The notes below the pieces were generated by a model. It made no database searches. It was not told the DNA's origin and was given only the letters and a program-made list of their open reading frames with translations. A program made the position numbers and the translations under genes. A DNA stretch of 60,689 nt from Ignavibacteriota bacterium (GTDB lineage Bacteria; Bacteroidota; Ignavibacteria; UBA10030), in assembly GCA_003142575.1 (NCBI GenBank), contig PLMS01000051.1:560-61248 (forward strand), written 5' to 3'. The number at the start of each line of letters is the position of its first letter. The first letter of the stretch is position 1. Below, in pieces: positions 8,976 through 18,355 of the stretch.

Positions 8976-10277
8976 ATGGCTTTTGAAGTAGTAAAATTTT
9001 CATACCTCAGTGAATTCATTCACCTGCCGGTTGTCCGGATCAGCGACAATAGACGGATCGGCAAATTAGTTGATCTGGCAGCAACTACATCCCAAGTGTA
9101 TCCGCGTGTAACAGGATTGATGATGCGGACACATCGCCATAAACCACCAATGTATATTCCATGGAGCAACGTCAAGCGGATAGTATTCAAAGAACATATC
9201 GCGATCGATGATTTTGCGATGGATCATGAGCAGCAAAGAAAAGCGGCAGAAAATGAGATTCTCATTTGTAAATCATTTCTCGACCAACAAATCATCTCGA
9301 CATCAGGATACAAAATCGTCCGGGTGAACGATCTTCAATTGCTTATAGAAGACAAAGCGAAAGAAAGTACTAATCTGTGGGTAGTACACATCGACATTGG
9401 ATTCAAAGGAATTTTGCGGCGGCTCGGATTCCTGCGTCCGGTGAATGCCGCATTTCGCTGGGTCACTGACCGCGATCTTAAAGATGAGTTTGTTTCATGG
9501 AAGTATGTTCAGCCAACAGCCACAACATCGGTGTATGCATCGGTACAGTTGAAGACCGATGCATCGAAGTTATCAGAAATCCATCCAGCCGATCTTGCCG
9601 ATATTCTTGAAGATCTGGGCACGGACGAACGCATCGCCCTCATTGAGTCGCTCGATCATTTTACTGCCGCTCAGACGCTTCAAGAGATGCAATTCAAGAA
9701 TCGTCTGCAAATTGTTGAATCGATGGAACCATTCAAACTAGCGCCGATTATCAACGAGATGCAAATGGACGAAGCGGTTGACTTGCTTGATGCCTGTGAT
9801 GTACAGAAACGGCAATCAGTGTATGCTCTGCTCTCTGTAGAGAAGGTGACCGAATTAAAAGAGCTTTCCAAACTTTCAAGATACAGTGTCGGCAGTATCA
9901 TGAATACCGACTTCATTACCGCGAAGTCGACCGAGAGGGTGAGCACAGCAATAGAGCGCATTCGTGTAGAGTGTGAAAAGACCGAAATATATCGATATGC
10001 TTATATACTCGATGATGATGGACGGCTGAAAGGCGTAGTAAGTTTACGCAACCTGCTGATGAGTGATGCAAAGATGTTTATTGCCGATATTATGACCGAA
10101 CAACCGATATCGGTGCAAATCGATACACGTATCCGACGTGTTGCAAAGCTTTTTTTCAAATACAATTTTGAAGCAATTCCTGTTGTGGATGAAGATGATA
10201 CACTCCAAGGATTGGTCTCGTATCGTGATGCAGTAGCATCCCTTTACCCGGAAATAAAAGAAGAGGATACCGTATAA
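8976..10277 (+). CDS. PRC-barrel / MgtE N-domain / CBS-pair protein, likely metal-transport regulator
   Basis: A 433-residue soluble protein. Residues ~10-75 resemble a PRC-barrel (VVRISDNRRIGKLVDL), followed by a second similar segment to ~175. Residues ~200-300 match the MgtE_N superhelix (SEIHPADLADILEDL, with repeated E/D-rich short helices). Residues ~305-427 are two CBS domains (GSIMNTDFITAKST and ADIMTEQPISVQID). MgtE uses exactly these cytosolic domains to sense Mg2+, but here the transmembrane pore domain is absent and the next gene, one base after the stop, encodes an Nramp-type transporter. I infer a Mg2+- or nucleotide-responsive gate or regulator for that transporter. Confidence 0.9.
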   Translation: MAFEVVKFSYLSEFIHLPVVRISDNRRIGKLVDLAATTSQVYPRVTGLMMRTHRHKPPMYIPWSNVKRIVFKEHIAIDDFAMDHEQQRKAAENEILICKSFLDQQIISTSGYKIVRVNDLQLLIEDKAKESTNLWVVHIDIGFKGILRRLGFLRPVNAAFRWVTDRDLKDEFVSWKYVQPTATTSVYASVQLKTDASKLSEIHPADLADILEDLGTDERIALIESLDHFTAAQTLQEMQFKNRLQIVESMEPFKLAPIINEMQMDEAVDLLDACDVQKRQSVYALLSVEKVTELKELSKLSRYSVGSIMNTDFITAKSTERVSTAIERIRVECEKTEIYRYAYILDDDGRLKGVVSLRNLLMSDAKMFIADIMTEQPISVQIDTRIRRVAKLFFKYNFEAIPVVDEDDTLQGLVSYRDAVASLYPEIKEEDTV

Positions 10278-10278
10278 T

Positions 10279-11535
10279 ATGAACTTCTTCCGAAGACTCA
10301 AAGACAATCCTGCTCTGCGTCAACTCGCAATCTTTTTAAGCATTTTGGGTCCTGGGATTGTCACCGGCAGTGTGGATAACGACGCCGGTGGAATCACAAC
10401 CTACTCCGTTGCCGGTGCACTGTATGGCTACAAACTGCTCTGGACATTAATTCCGTCATTCATCGCACTCTTGACCATTCAGGAAATGAATGCCCGTATG
10501 GGCGTTGTCACAGGCAAGGGCTTGGCTGATTTGATCCGCGAGAGTTTCGGTGTTCGCATTACTTTCTACATGTTCATCTTCCTTTTAATTGCCGATGTGG
10601 GCAATACGGCAACTGAGTTTGCAGGCGTGGCAGGCAGTATGAACATTTTTGGTGTAAGCAAATATATTTCTGTTCCGCTTGCCGCTGTGGCAGTATGGGT
10701 GCTTGTACTAAAAGGAAACTATAAGTTTGCCGAGAGAGTGTTTTTACTCTTCAGCGTATTTCTTCTTTCCTATGTTGTCTCTGCAGTTCTTGCCGGACCT
10801 GATTGGAAAGTCATAGGCACAGCAGTTATTACTCCGACCATTCAGTTCGATAAAGAATACATCTTTACCGTTCTAGGTATCATAGGTACCACTGTAGCGC
10901 CTTGGATGCAATTCTATATGCAGTCGGCGGTGATTGAAAAAAAATTGAAGGTGAGCGACTACAAGTACACTTTGTGGGATGTTGTCCTTGGGTGTATTGC
11001 AACGGTGGTTGTCGCGTTCTTTATTATTGTTGCCTGCGCCGCAACGCTGCATGTGAACGGCATCAAGATCAACGAAGCTGCCGACGCTGCGATGGCGCTT
11101 AAACCGTTAGCCGGTGCGCTGGCGGGACAACTCTTTGCATTTGGATTATTTATAGCATCTATTTTTTCTGCTGCAATTCTTCCGTTAGCGACGGCATACT
11201 ATGTCTGTGAAGCGTTTGGATTTGAAGCGGGCATCGATAAAAAATTCAGCGAAGCACCGCAGTTCTATTTTCTCTTCACCATAATTATTCTGATCGGTGC
11301 AGGTATCATTCTCATTCCCGGTGCACCTCTGATTGCTATAACTATCTGGACACAAGTAGTCAATGCAATTCTGCTGCCCGTTGTTCTCATTTGTATGATG
11401 GTTATCATTAACAACAAAGAGATCATGGAGGATTATACCAATAACCGCTTGCAAAATGTAATTGGCTGGGCAACAACTGCTATCTTGATTGTGCTCAGTG
11501 CATTCCTCCTATTCTCAGGAGTAGTGTTGGGATAA
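10279..11535 (+). CDS. Nramp-family divalent metal transporter (atypical, possibly Mg2+-type)
   Basis: A 418-residue inner-membrane protein with about 11 hydrophobic segments. It begins with the Nramp-like LGPGIVTG, but the canonical DPGN metal motif of helix 1 is replaced by DNDAGG, and the helix-6 MPH region reads APWMQFYMQ, so the usual transition-metal methionine/histidine pattern is missing. Such substitutions are known in Nramp-related Mg2+ transporters and other divergent clades. The start is the ATG one base after the upstream MgtE_N/CBS gene, which implies translational coupling. Substrate assignment is inference; Mn2+ or Fe2+ cannot be excluded. Confidence 0.9.
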   Translation: MNFFRRLKDNPALRQLAIFLSILGPGIVTGSVDNDAGGITTYSVAGALYGYKLLWTLIPSFIALLTIQEMNARMGVVTGKGLADLIRESFGVRITFYMFIFLLIADVGNTATEFAGVAGSMNIFGVSKYISVPLAAVAVWVLVLKGNYKFAERVFLLFSVFLLSYVVSAVLAGPDWKVIGTAVITPTIQFDKEYIFTVLGIIGTTVAPWMQFYMQSAVIEKKLKVSDYKYTLWDVVLGCIATVVVAFFIIVACAATLHVNGIKINEAADAAMALKPLAGALAGQLFAFGLFIASIFSAAILPLATAYYVCEAFGFEAGIDKKFSEAPQFYFLFTIIILIGAGIILIPGAPLIAITIWTQVVNAILLPVVLICMMVIINNKEIMEDYTNNRLQNVIGWATTAILIVLSAFLLFSGVVLG

Positions 11536-11575
11536 AAAGTGTAAAACATCAGACATTTTCATTAAGAGGATTACT

Positions 11576-13006
11576 ATGAAAAACATTGCTCTTCTTATTT
11601 TTCTGTGTGCCAGCGTCTCTCTGGGGCAGACATACGAAAACAATTTCACTAACACGACCATGCGGATCGATTATTATCACATCGGCACAAAGGGGCAGGA
11701 GCAAATCACACTTGATAAAGTGTACGAAGAAGGAGCCTGGCCCGGAAGCAAAGTTAATTTGTTGGATACACTCAATCTTGGCGACAGTTTTTTTAAGGTG
11801 ACCGATCTTCAAACCAACAATCTTATTTACTCACGTGGATATTCAACATTGTTTGGCGAATGGCAAACCACGGATGAAGCGATGAATGGTGTATGGAAAA
11901 CGTGTCAAGAAACCGTACGTTTTCCGTTCCCGAAGAAAAAGGTCGTTGTGAATTTCTATCGCCGTGATAAGTTCGTTGCCGCTGGTGAAATGATGGCATT
12001 CCGAGAGGTATTCTCAACAGTAATCGATCCGAATAATCCTACGGTTGTAAATCATGAGAAACATCAGAACGCATTTCCTGTGTTTGATGTGATGATCAAC
12101 GGTTCGCCAGATAAGAAAGTGGATATTCTTATTCTGGGCGATGGCTATGCAAAGGGCGATATGGAAAAATTTCGAAAGGATGCAAAGCATTTTTCCGAAA
12201 CACTCTTTTCCTACCAGCCCTTCAAAAAGCACAAAAACGATTTTAATGTACGAGCGATAGAAGTGATTTCGGCTGAATCTGGGATCGATATACCGGATAA
12301 AAATGTATGGAAGAATACAGCATTGGGCACAATGTATAATACGTTTGGTTCGGCTCGCTATGTTTTGACGGAAGAGAACCGAACACTGCGCGATATTGCA
12401 GGCGCAGCACCGTACGATTTCATCACCATTCTTGTCAACGACAACCGCTACGGTGGCGGTGGAATCTTCAACCTGTACACAACATCATTCACACAAACAG
12501 CAAAAGTCGGACAGGAATGGGAAATGGATTATGTGTATGTACATGAGTTTGGACATTGCTTTGGCGGTTTAGGAGATGAGTATTACAGTTCGCAAATTTC
12601 GTACGTAGATTTTTATCCGAAAGGTGTTGAGCCGTGGGAGCCGAATGTGACACGAACGAATACCAAAGAGACATTAAAATGGCGTACCTTTGTTTCCGAC
12701 GATACACCGATTCCAACACCGTGGCGTAAAACAGAGTACGACAGCATCGAAGCACTCCGCGGCAAATTAGATAGACTTGCGGCTGATTACTATGACAAGC
12801 GCGAGGATTTACTAAAGAGTTCAAAAGAGATACTGAAAGATCCCAAGTGGATCGGCAAGGTCGGAGCGTTTGAAGGTTCTGGATATACATCAAAGGAAAT
12901 GTATCGGCCTGCTATCGATTGTAAGATGTTCGCGTTGAATCCGATCGATTTTGATCCCGTATGTGCAGCGGCAATTGAAAAGATGATTGCAATGTATGTG
13001 AGATAA
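11576..13006 (+). CDS. secreted M64 (IgA-peptidase-like) zinc metallopeptidase
   Basis: The 476-residue product starts with a signal peptide (about 17 residues, ending SLGQ). An N-terminal beta-rich region (to ~150) precedes the catalytic domain, which opens with KVDILILGDGYAKGDM and carries the zinc motif HEFGHCFGGLGDEY (HExxHxxxxxxD). This matches peptidase family M64, first described from Clostridium ramosum IgA proteinase. In environmental bacteria the substrate is generally unknown, so no IgA activity is implied. A GAGG site lies before the start. The gene follows the Nramp gene by 40 bases but looks functionally separate. Confidence 0.9.
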   Translation: MKNIALLIFLCASVSLGQTYENNFTNTTMRIDYYHIGTKGQEQITLDKVYEEGAWPGSKVNLLDTLNLGDSFFKVTDLQTNNLIYSRGYSTLFGEWQTTDEAMNGVWKTCQETVRFPFPKKKVVVNFYRRDKFVAAGEMMAFREVFSTVIDPNNPTVVNHEKHQNAFPVFDVMINGSPDKKVDILILGDGYAKGDMEKFRKDAKHFSETLFSYQPFKKHKNDFNVRAIEVISAESGIDIPDKNVWKNTALGTMYNTFGSARYVLTEENRTLRDIAGAAPYDFITILVNDNRYGGGGIFNLYTTSFTQTAKVGQEWEMDYVYVHEFGHCFGGLGDEYYSSQISYVDFYPKGVEPWEPNVTRTNTKETLKWRTFVSDDTPIPTPWRKTEYDSIEALRGKLDRLAADYYDKREDLLKSSKEILKDPKWIGKVGAFEGSGYTSKEMYRPAIDCKMFALNPIDFDPVCAAAIEKMIAMYVR

Positions 13007-13046
13007 AAATTCAAGAGACAAATTTTAAAACAGGAACTGATGAGGA

Positions 13047-13838
13047 ATGAATACAAATCCTATTGCACTTATTACAGGCGCCTCGAGCGGCATTGGATTA
13101 GAACTTGCAAAGCTCTTTGCACGGGAAAGTCATGATCTTGCCCTTGTAGCGCGCAGCCATGACACACTCAAACACATCGCTGAAAATATACAGCAAACAT
13201 ACGGTGTGCAGGTGAAATGCTATACAAAAGATTTGTCTGTTTCTTCCACACCGGAAGAAATTTTTGAAGCACTTCAAAGCGAAGGAGGGAATATCGATGT
13301 CCTTGTCAATAATGCGGGATTTGGTTGGCGCGGTGAGTTCGCGAAAATGAATGCTGCCGATGCGTTGGAAATGATTCAGGTTAATATAACATCACTGACA
13401 CATCTCACTCAGCTCTTTCTACCGGGAATGATTGAACGAAAACGCGGAAAAATACTAAACGTTGCATCCACTGCAGCGTTTCAACCCGGTCCGTTGATGG
13501 CGACCTATTATGCTTCCAAAGCGTATGTGCTGAATTTTTCACTGGCTCTTACTGAAGAATTGCAAGGAACAGGAGTGACCGTCACAGCATTGTGTCCTGG
13601 CCCCACTGCAACGGGATTTGGAAAAAGAGCCGGTTTTACTAACGAAAAAATCCTCGGCGGTGCACTTTCAATGAATGCTTCCGCAGTGGCGCTTCAAGGA
13701 TATAAAGGATTGATGAAAGGAAAGCCACTTGTCATTTCTGGGTGGAAAAATTTGCTGGGTACACAACTTGTTCGATTGTTGCCGAGAACATTTCCTGGAA
13801 AGTTGGTGAAATCTGTTCAGCAGAAAAGAGGAACATGA
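13047..13838 (+). CDS. SDR-family oxidoreductase
   Basis: A classical short-chain dehydrogenase of 263 residues. The NAD(P)-binding TGASSGIG is near residue 10, LVNNAG near 88, the catalytic Ser in LNVASTAA and the YxxxK as YYASKAY. Arg and Ser near the second strand (ARSHD) suggest NADP(H) preference. It resembles DltE/YqjQ-type SDRs that act on acyl or keto substrates, but I cannot name the substrate. It is first in a run of three plus-strand genes with S66 and Gfo/Idh/MocA products. Confidence 0.9.
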   Translation: MNTNPIALITGASSGIGLELAKLFARESHDLALVARSHDTLKHIAENIQQTYGVQVKCYTKDLSVSSTPEEIFEALQSEGGNIDVLVNNAGFGWRGEFAKMNAADALEMIQVNITSLTHLTQLFLPGMIERKRGKILNVASTAAFQPGPLMATYYASKAYVLNFSLALTEELQGTGVTVTALCPGPTATGFGKRAGFTNEKILGGALSMNASAVALQGYKGLMKGKPLVISGWKNLLGTQLVRLLPRTFPGKLVKSVQQKRGT

Positions 13839-13894
13839 ACCGTGTTGCCATAATCTTTTTTCCTGTACATACTTCTTACAGAGCAGAGTAATAT

Positions 13895-14836
13895 ATGGAC
13901 ATCATAAAACCACGTCGCCTTCGAAAAGGCGATTTGATAGGACTCGTTGCACCTGCAAGCACTCCTTCCTCTGAGGAAAAAATTCTCAAGGGCGCATTGT
14001 ACCTTGAGCAGTTGGGATATCGTGTCAAGTGCGGCAAACATATCCGCACGGTTTATGGATATCTTGCCGGGAGCGATGATGAGAGGTCTGCGGACTTTAA
14101 TGAGATGGTGCGCGACAAAAACGTGAAAGCGATTTTCGCTATTCGCGGCGGGTATGGCACTCCACGTTTACTACAGATGATCGATTATCGTGCGTTGAAA
14201 GCACATCCCAAAATCATCGTTGGGTATAGCGATTTAACGGCATTACAGCTTGCCATCTTCCGCAAGATTGGATTAGTAACCTTCTCCGGTCCTATGACAG
14301 GTTCAGATATGTGGAGAGATTTCGATCCATACACCGAAGAACATTTCTGGCGCATGCTCACATCGAACAAGAAGATCGGAGCCATGAATAATCCTGCTGA
14401 TGAACCGTTGAAAATTCTCCGGCACGGCAAAGCAAGTGGGCGATTAGTGGGTGGGAATCTTTCACTCCTCGCCTGCTTGATGGGCACGCCATTTCAGCCG
14501 CCTATGGAGGATTCGATACTCGTTTTGGAGGACGTTGATGAATCGCCGTATCGAGTCGATCGAATATTGGCACAGCTTCTCAATGCTGGAATTTTGCACA
14601 AGCTTGAAGCATTGGTCTATGGCAAGTTCACAGACTGTGTGCCCAGTAATCCAAGCGATCCCTATTTAACAATTGATCAAGTTCAGGAAGAATTCGCGCA
14701 GAAGATCAAATGTCCCGTTGTAATGAATTTCCAGTATGGCCACATTTCCCGCAAACTTACAGTGCCGTTGGGATTGAAGACAAAAATAGATACTAAAAAA
14801 ATTAAATTCGAAGTATTGGAAAATGCGGTGATGTAG
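13895..14836 (+). CDS. LD-carboxypeptidase, S66 family
   Basis: A 313-residue cytosolic serine peptidase of the LdcA/MccF family, which removes the terminal D-Ala from murein tetrapeptides during recycling; MccF-like members cleave microcin C-type conjugates. Landmarks are RKGDLIGLVAPAS at the N-terminus, IFAIRGGYGTPRLL, the nucleophile serine in VGYSDLTALQ, the Glu region SILVLEDVDESPYRVDR, and a C-terminal histidine in FQYGHISRKLTVPLG. The Ser-Glu-His triad is therefore complete. Its stop codon abuts the start of the next gene. No murein amidase is nearby to decide between recycling and immunity roles. Confidence 0.92.
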   Translation: MDIIKPRRLRKGDLIGLVAPASTPSSEEKILKGALYLEQLGYRVKCGKHIRTVYGYLAGSDDERSADFNEMVRDKNVKAIFAIRGGYGTPRLLQMIDYRALKAHPKIIVGYSDLTALQLAIFRKIGLVTFSGPMTGSDMWRDFDPYTEEHFWRMLTSNKKIGAMNNPADEPLKILRHGKASGRLVGGNLSLLACLMGTPFQPPMEDSILVLEDVDESPYRVDRILAQLLNAGILHKLEALVYGKFTDCVPSNPSDPYLTIDQVQEEFAQKIKCPVVMNFQYGHISRKLTVPLGLKTKIDTKKIKFEVLENAVM

Positions 14837-15883
14837 ATGGAAGAAAGAATTACTGTCGGCATCGCTTCTTTTGGAATGTCCGGAAAAGTATTTCACGCTC
14901 CTCTTGTGTCCCATCATAAAAATTTTCGGATAAAAAGAATTGTCGAGCGAAGTAAAGATGAAGCACGCATGCTCTATCCAAACATTCTTCTATCGCGATC
15001 CATAGACGATCTTCTTCAAGATAGTGAGATTGAGGTTATCATCGTGAATACTCCAGATCAGACACACTATAAACTCGCAAAGCAATGTCTTGACGCAGGA
15101 AAACATGTTATTGTTGAAAAACCATTTACACAGACCGTACTGCAAGGGAATGAATTGATCGAACTTGCACAGCAAAAGGGAAAAATTTTAAGTGTCTTCC
15201 AAAATAGACGATGGGATGGAGATTTTTTAACAGTACAACACATACTTGATGAAAAATTGCTTGGGCGACTTGTCGATTATGAAGCGCATTTCGATCGATA
15301 CAAAAACATAGTTCCGCAGAACACATGGAAAGAAAGAGCCTCGTCAGGAACCGGAGCATTATATAATCTTGGCTCGCATATGATCGATCAAGCGCTCGTA
15401 CTCTTCGGCATGCCGGAAGCAGTAACCAGTGTTCTTAAAATAATGCGGACTGGCGGCGAAGTTGACGACTGGTACGATATCATACTGCATTATCCCCATG
15501 TTAATGTTAATTTAAAAACTAGTTTGCTTGTAAAAGAACCAGGACCGCGGTACATCCTTCATGGAACGCAAGGTTCTTTCCTCAAATGGGGACTCGATCC
15601 GCAGGAAGAAACGCTCAAGCAGGGAAAAAATCCAAACGACCCAGACTGGGGACGCGAATCAGAAGAGTGGTGGGGAACATTGAACACAGAAAAAGAAGGT
15701 GTTACACAAAGGAAGTACGAAACACTTCCCGGAAATTATTCTGCATTCTATGACGCTCTCTATGAAAGCATCGCTCATGGCAAGGAACTGCCTGTAAAAC
15801 CAGAAGAGGCGTTAAATGTTATTCGAATTATCGAAGCAGTACAAAAGAGCAGTAAAACTCGAACAACAATTGTCCTTTCCTAG
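14837..15883 (+). CDS. Gfo/Idh/MocA-family oxidoreductase
   Basis: A 348-residue NAD(P)-dependent sugar or inositol dehydrogenase-type enzyme. A Rossmann start reads GIASFGMSGKVFHAP, and the conserved EKPFTQT (catalytic Lys) is near residue 97. A C-terminal alpha/beta domain contains GTGALYNLGSHMIDQAL with the His seen in the family. The GFGMSGKVFHAPL style is shared with the YdgJ/YhhX/YvaA (scyllo-inositol dehydrogenase-like) branch. The ATG follows the S66 stop with no gap, so the two are translationally coupled. The substrate is not determinable here. Confidence 0.92.
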   Translation: MEERITVGIASFGMSGKVFHAPLVSHHKNFRIKRIVERSKDEARMLYPNILLSRSIDDLLQDSEIEVIIVNTPDQTHYKLAKQCLDAGKHVIVEKPFTQTVLQGNELIELAQQKGKILSVFQNRRWDGDFLTVQHILDEKLLGRLVDYEAHFDRYKNIVPQNTWKERASSGTGALYNLGSHMIDQALVLFGMPEAVTSVLKIMRTGGEVDDWYDIILHYPHVNVNLKTSLLVKEPGPRYILHGTQGSFLKWGLDPQEETLKQGKNPNDPDWGRESEEWWGTLNTEKEGVTQRKYETLPGNYSAFYDALYESIAHGKELPVKPEEALNVIRIIEAVQKSSKTRTTIVLS

Positions 15884-15891
15884 TGATTATT

Positions 15892-16482
15892 TTATCGAAC
15901 AATTTTGAAATTGAAGTTGGGACTTTGGAATTTCCCGTAGAGTCGCACCCAAATCGGCAGCAGCATTTCTATCGCGCGCGTTTGAAATATCACCCAAATC
16001 AACGATAGATTTCCAGCCAAACCAATCTCGTAATATCTTTGTCACGGCTGTCTTTGCTTCCACATCGTTTCCGCTGATAAATATATCATGATCACCGTTA
16101 GCGACAAGATCGGGATTTACCATAAGACTACAATGTATTCAGGGTTTTGATAACTTTCGTGTCGGGAAAAGCACGCTGTATTTGTTCTCCGAGTGAATCC
16201 GTGTTGCATACAACAAGCGAAGGCGGCATCCCTTGAGAGAAATCCAACGCGTTTGCGATATCGATGAGAATTTTGTTTTTCAGATTGTGCGTACCTGCGA
16301 GGTTAAGTGCTTCTAGTGAAGCTACGCCATGTGTGCAGTTGAATACAATTTCACCGAATGAAGCGGCATTGGCAAATGTCCCCTGAGAAGCGTGGGTTCC
16401 ATTTTTCTTCGTGTCCACATTGAATAAGTTTCGTCCCGATCGCATCGCCAACCATACCAGTTCCGAGAACTGCAATCTTCAT
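15892..16482 (-). pseudogene. F420/NADP-dependent reductase-like Rossmann protein, degraded by several frameshifts
   Basis: From the ATG at 16482 (GGAGG site) the frame encodes KIAVLGTGMVGDAIGTKLIQCGHE, a typical dinucleotide-binding start of COG2085 reductases (NADPH-dependent F420 reductase-like). It then jumps frame into NGTHASQGTF, losing the segment that should hold the second strand. The middle part (FNCTHGVASLEAL, ILIDIANALDFSQG) ends at a TAG near 16128. A third frame resumes at CSLMVNPDLV, and after ISNAR a one-base slip moves the C-terminus (EMLLPIWVRLYGKFQ...) into another frame ending at 15892. At least three lesions make it non-functional. Confidence 0.88.
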
Positions 16483-16661
16483 ACTTCCCTCCTTCCATAG
16501 GTGTTTTTCAAATAATTTCTTTTCTCATCTAACACTGCTTCCAATACATAAGGTTCCGCTTGTATCGACTTTGGAGAGAAGAAAGGAATATCAAGGATAG
16601 AAGGAATGGTAAATAGTTTGAAAATATCTGATTTACTAATAAGTGTGGTTCGTTTCTGTTT

Positions 16662-17123
16662 TCACTTCAACCCAAGATCCATCTCCATCATCTGGTAGTG
16701 GGAACGCCTCATGCCAAGTGATTCGTATGTTTTCTGGGCATGTTCATTTGATTGGTCAACGTAGAGACGCACACTGCAGACATCCCCGCGAGTTCTGGCA
16801 ATCGACTCGATATACCGATAGAGTGCACGGAAGACACCATGCCTGCGATATTCCGGACGAACGTACACACTTTGTATCCACCAAAAGGCAGCGTTACGCC
16901 AATCGCTCCACTCATACGTGATCATCAATTGCCCAGCGATCTTTCCATTGCTTTCAGCAATATAGTATAGACCTTTTGATGGATCAGCGAACAATGCTTC
17001 CACTCCTTTTCGGAGTCGTTCGCGATTCAGTTCAATTCCTTCTGTCTCTTTCGCTATCGCTGTGTTGAACTCAGCAATGATGGAAACATCTGAAGGTGCA
17101 GCAAGACGGATACTGATGTTCAT
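16662..17123 (-). CDS. GNAT-family N-acetyltransferase
   Basis: A 153-residue acetyl-CoA-dependent acetyltransferase. The N-terminal IRLAAPSDVSIIAEFN, the central beta strand (IQSVYVRPEYRRHGVFRALY, with the pyrophosphate-binding R-R-H-G-V-F version of Q/RxxGxG/A) and the C-terminal AQKTYESLGM are typical. The acceptor substrate is unknown. It lies 33 bases downstream of the porin gene on the same strand and may be co-transcribed, although the two roles appear unrelated. Confidence 0.9.
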   Translation of the reverse strand: MNISIRLAAPSDVSIIAEFNTAIAKETEGIELNRERLRKGVEALFADPSKGLYYIAESNGKIAGQLMITYEWSDWRNAAFWWIQSVYVRPEYRRHGVFRALYRYIESIARTRGDVCSVRLYVDQSNEHAQKTYESLGMRRSHYQMMEMDLGLK

Positions 17124-17155
17124 AAAACCTTTTATGATGTCCGATAGAATGATTG

Positions 17156-18205
17156 TTAATCAAATGTATAGTAGAACGTTATTCGAGGAACAACATCTGC
17201 AGCTTTCTTGCGTCCGGCTGAACTTTTATCGGTGAAAGTATTTATCCAAATGTTCGGCATGAAGTGAATATCGTTCACCGGCATATAATCGATGCCAAAA
17301 GAAAGAAAATATTCATAGAAATCTGTACCGGGAGAAAATCGATTCGGATCATAGTAATCAATCCGCCCGAATGCTTTGCATTGTTCAGAAAAACGATACC
17401 AGGAAAACACAGAAACCCCAAAAACGGCAAAATTGTTATATAGTGTGTCTTGATTATGCTGTACTTGTTCCATAATCTCAGTTCCCGCCATCCATCGTCC
17501 TTTTGTGTATGAAAGAAATGCTTTCCATGTCGTGCGATCTTTTCCTAACGCGGCTGGCTCGTAATCGACATACGCTTCAATTGAAAAATATTGAAATGGA
17601 CTTCCGCCAAGCAGAAAATAATACTTTTTATACTTGTCGTTTTCCGGTTTTTGTGAATTGCCGTTTCCTATCATCAAGGCATAATCCAGAGCTACGCTCG
17701 TCGGTAATGTACCGCGTAACAATATCCCCATGTCACTTCCGCTTCCGAGATTTCGAAAATCTGTTATCGTCTTTTCAACAGAACGATAACCCCATATTCC
17801 TTCGACTGATGACCAGGTTGGTGTCGGTACAAGTCCGAGAAGCAGGTTTGATGAAGGCAAGATATTTTTCCATTCTGCATATGCCGTTTTTACATATAAT
17901 CCTTGTCGTCCACCGGGTTCGAGGGATTTATTGTTACCTTCCAATTGAAATCGAGTGAAAAACTGTTCAGAGATAACATAATCATAGAATAAATGAAGCC
18001 GCCGAATTTCAAATCCCTGAAAATCCTTAGCTATCGGTTGACTGTACTGAGATAACGAATCACCATATTGTTGTAGATCTCCTCCTGCTTTGTAGAAATA
18101 GTCTCCAATAATCGAACCATGAATTCGACCGCCTGTTTTTTCTTCAGAATAGGAGAAATGGAAAGAGAGTATACTGAAAATAATTAAGAACGATGCGGCA
18201 CGCAT
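17156..18205 (-). CDS. outer-membrane porin, phosphate-selective porin O/P-like
   Basis: A 349-residue protein with a signal peptide (about 20 residues, hydrophobic IIFSILSFHFSYS). Many alternating amphipathic strands follow, with aromatic girdles such as GFEIRRLHLFYDYVISEQFFTRFQLEG and a C-terminal RITFYYTFD strand. The IRRxxLxxxG-like segment and the later strands resemble the porin O/P and OprP-like family of Bacteroidota. No phosphate genes are adjacent, so the solute is undefined. The C-terminal residue is Asp rather than the common Phe, with Phe next to it. Confidence 0.7.
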   Translation of the reverse strand: MRAASFLIIFSILSFHFSYSEEKTGGRIHGSIIGDYFYKAGGDLQQYGDSLSQYSQPIAKDFQGFEIRRLHLFYDYVISEQFFTRFQLEGNNKSLEPGGRQGLYVKTAYAEWKNILPSSNLLLGLVPTPTWSSVEGIWGYRSVEKTITDFRNLGSGSDMGILLRGTLPTSVALDYALMIGNGNSQKPENDKYKKYYFLLGGSPFQYFSIEAYVDYEPAALGKDRTTWKAFLSYTKGRWMAGTEIMEQVQHNQDTLYNNFAVFGVSVFSWYRFSEQCKAFGRIDYYDPNRFSPGTDFYEYFLSFGIDYMPVNDIHFMPNIWINTFTDKSSAGRKKAADVVPRITFYYTFD

Positions 18206-18286
18206 AAATTCACCATGGTATCATAAACAATGATTTATTTTCTGGAACAAATATGCCTCAAATGTGTAGGCGAATCAAGTGCCGAG

Positions 18287-18317
18287 AAAAAAATCGCCTT
18301 GTTATAAACAAGGCGAT
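18287..18317 (-). terminator. intrinsic terminator downstream of the DedA gene
   Basis: A 9-bp perfect stem (ATCGCCTTG at 18293-18301 with CAAGGCGAT at 18309-18317) is followed on the minus strand by seven T residues. It lies between the DedA stop and the porin start. Confidence 0.9.
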
Positions 18318-18355
18318 CAAGAATCAACAGAAAAATGATGTTTCTAATTCGTGCG

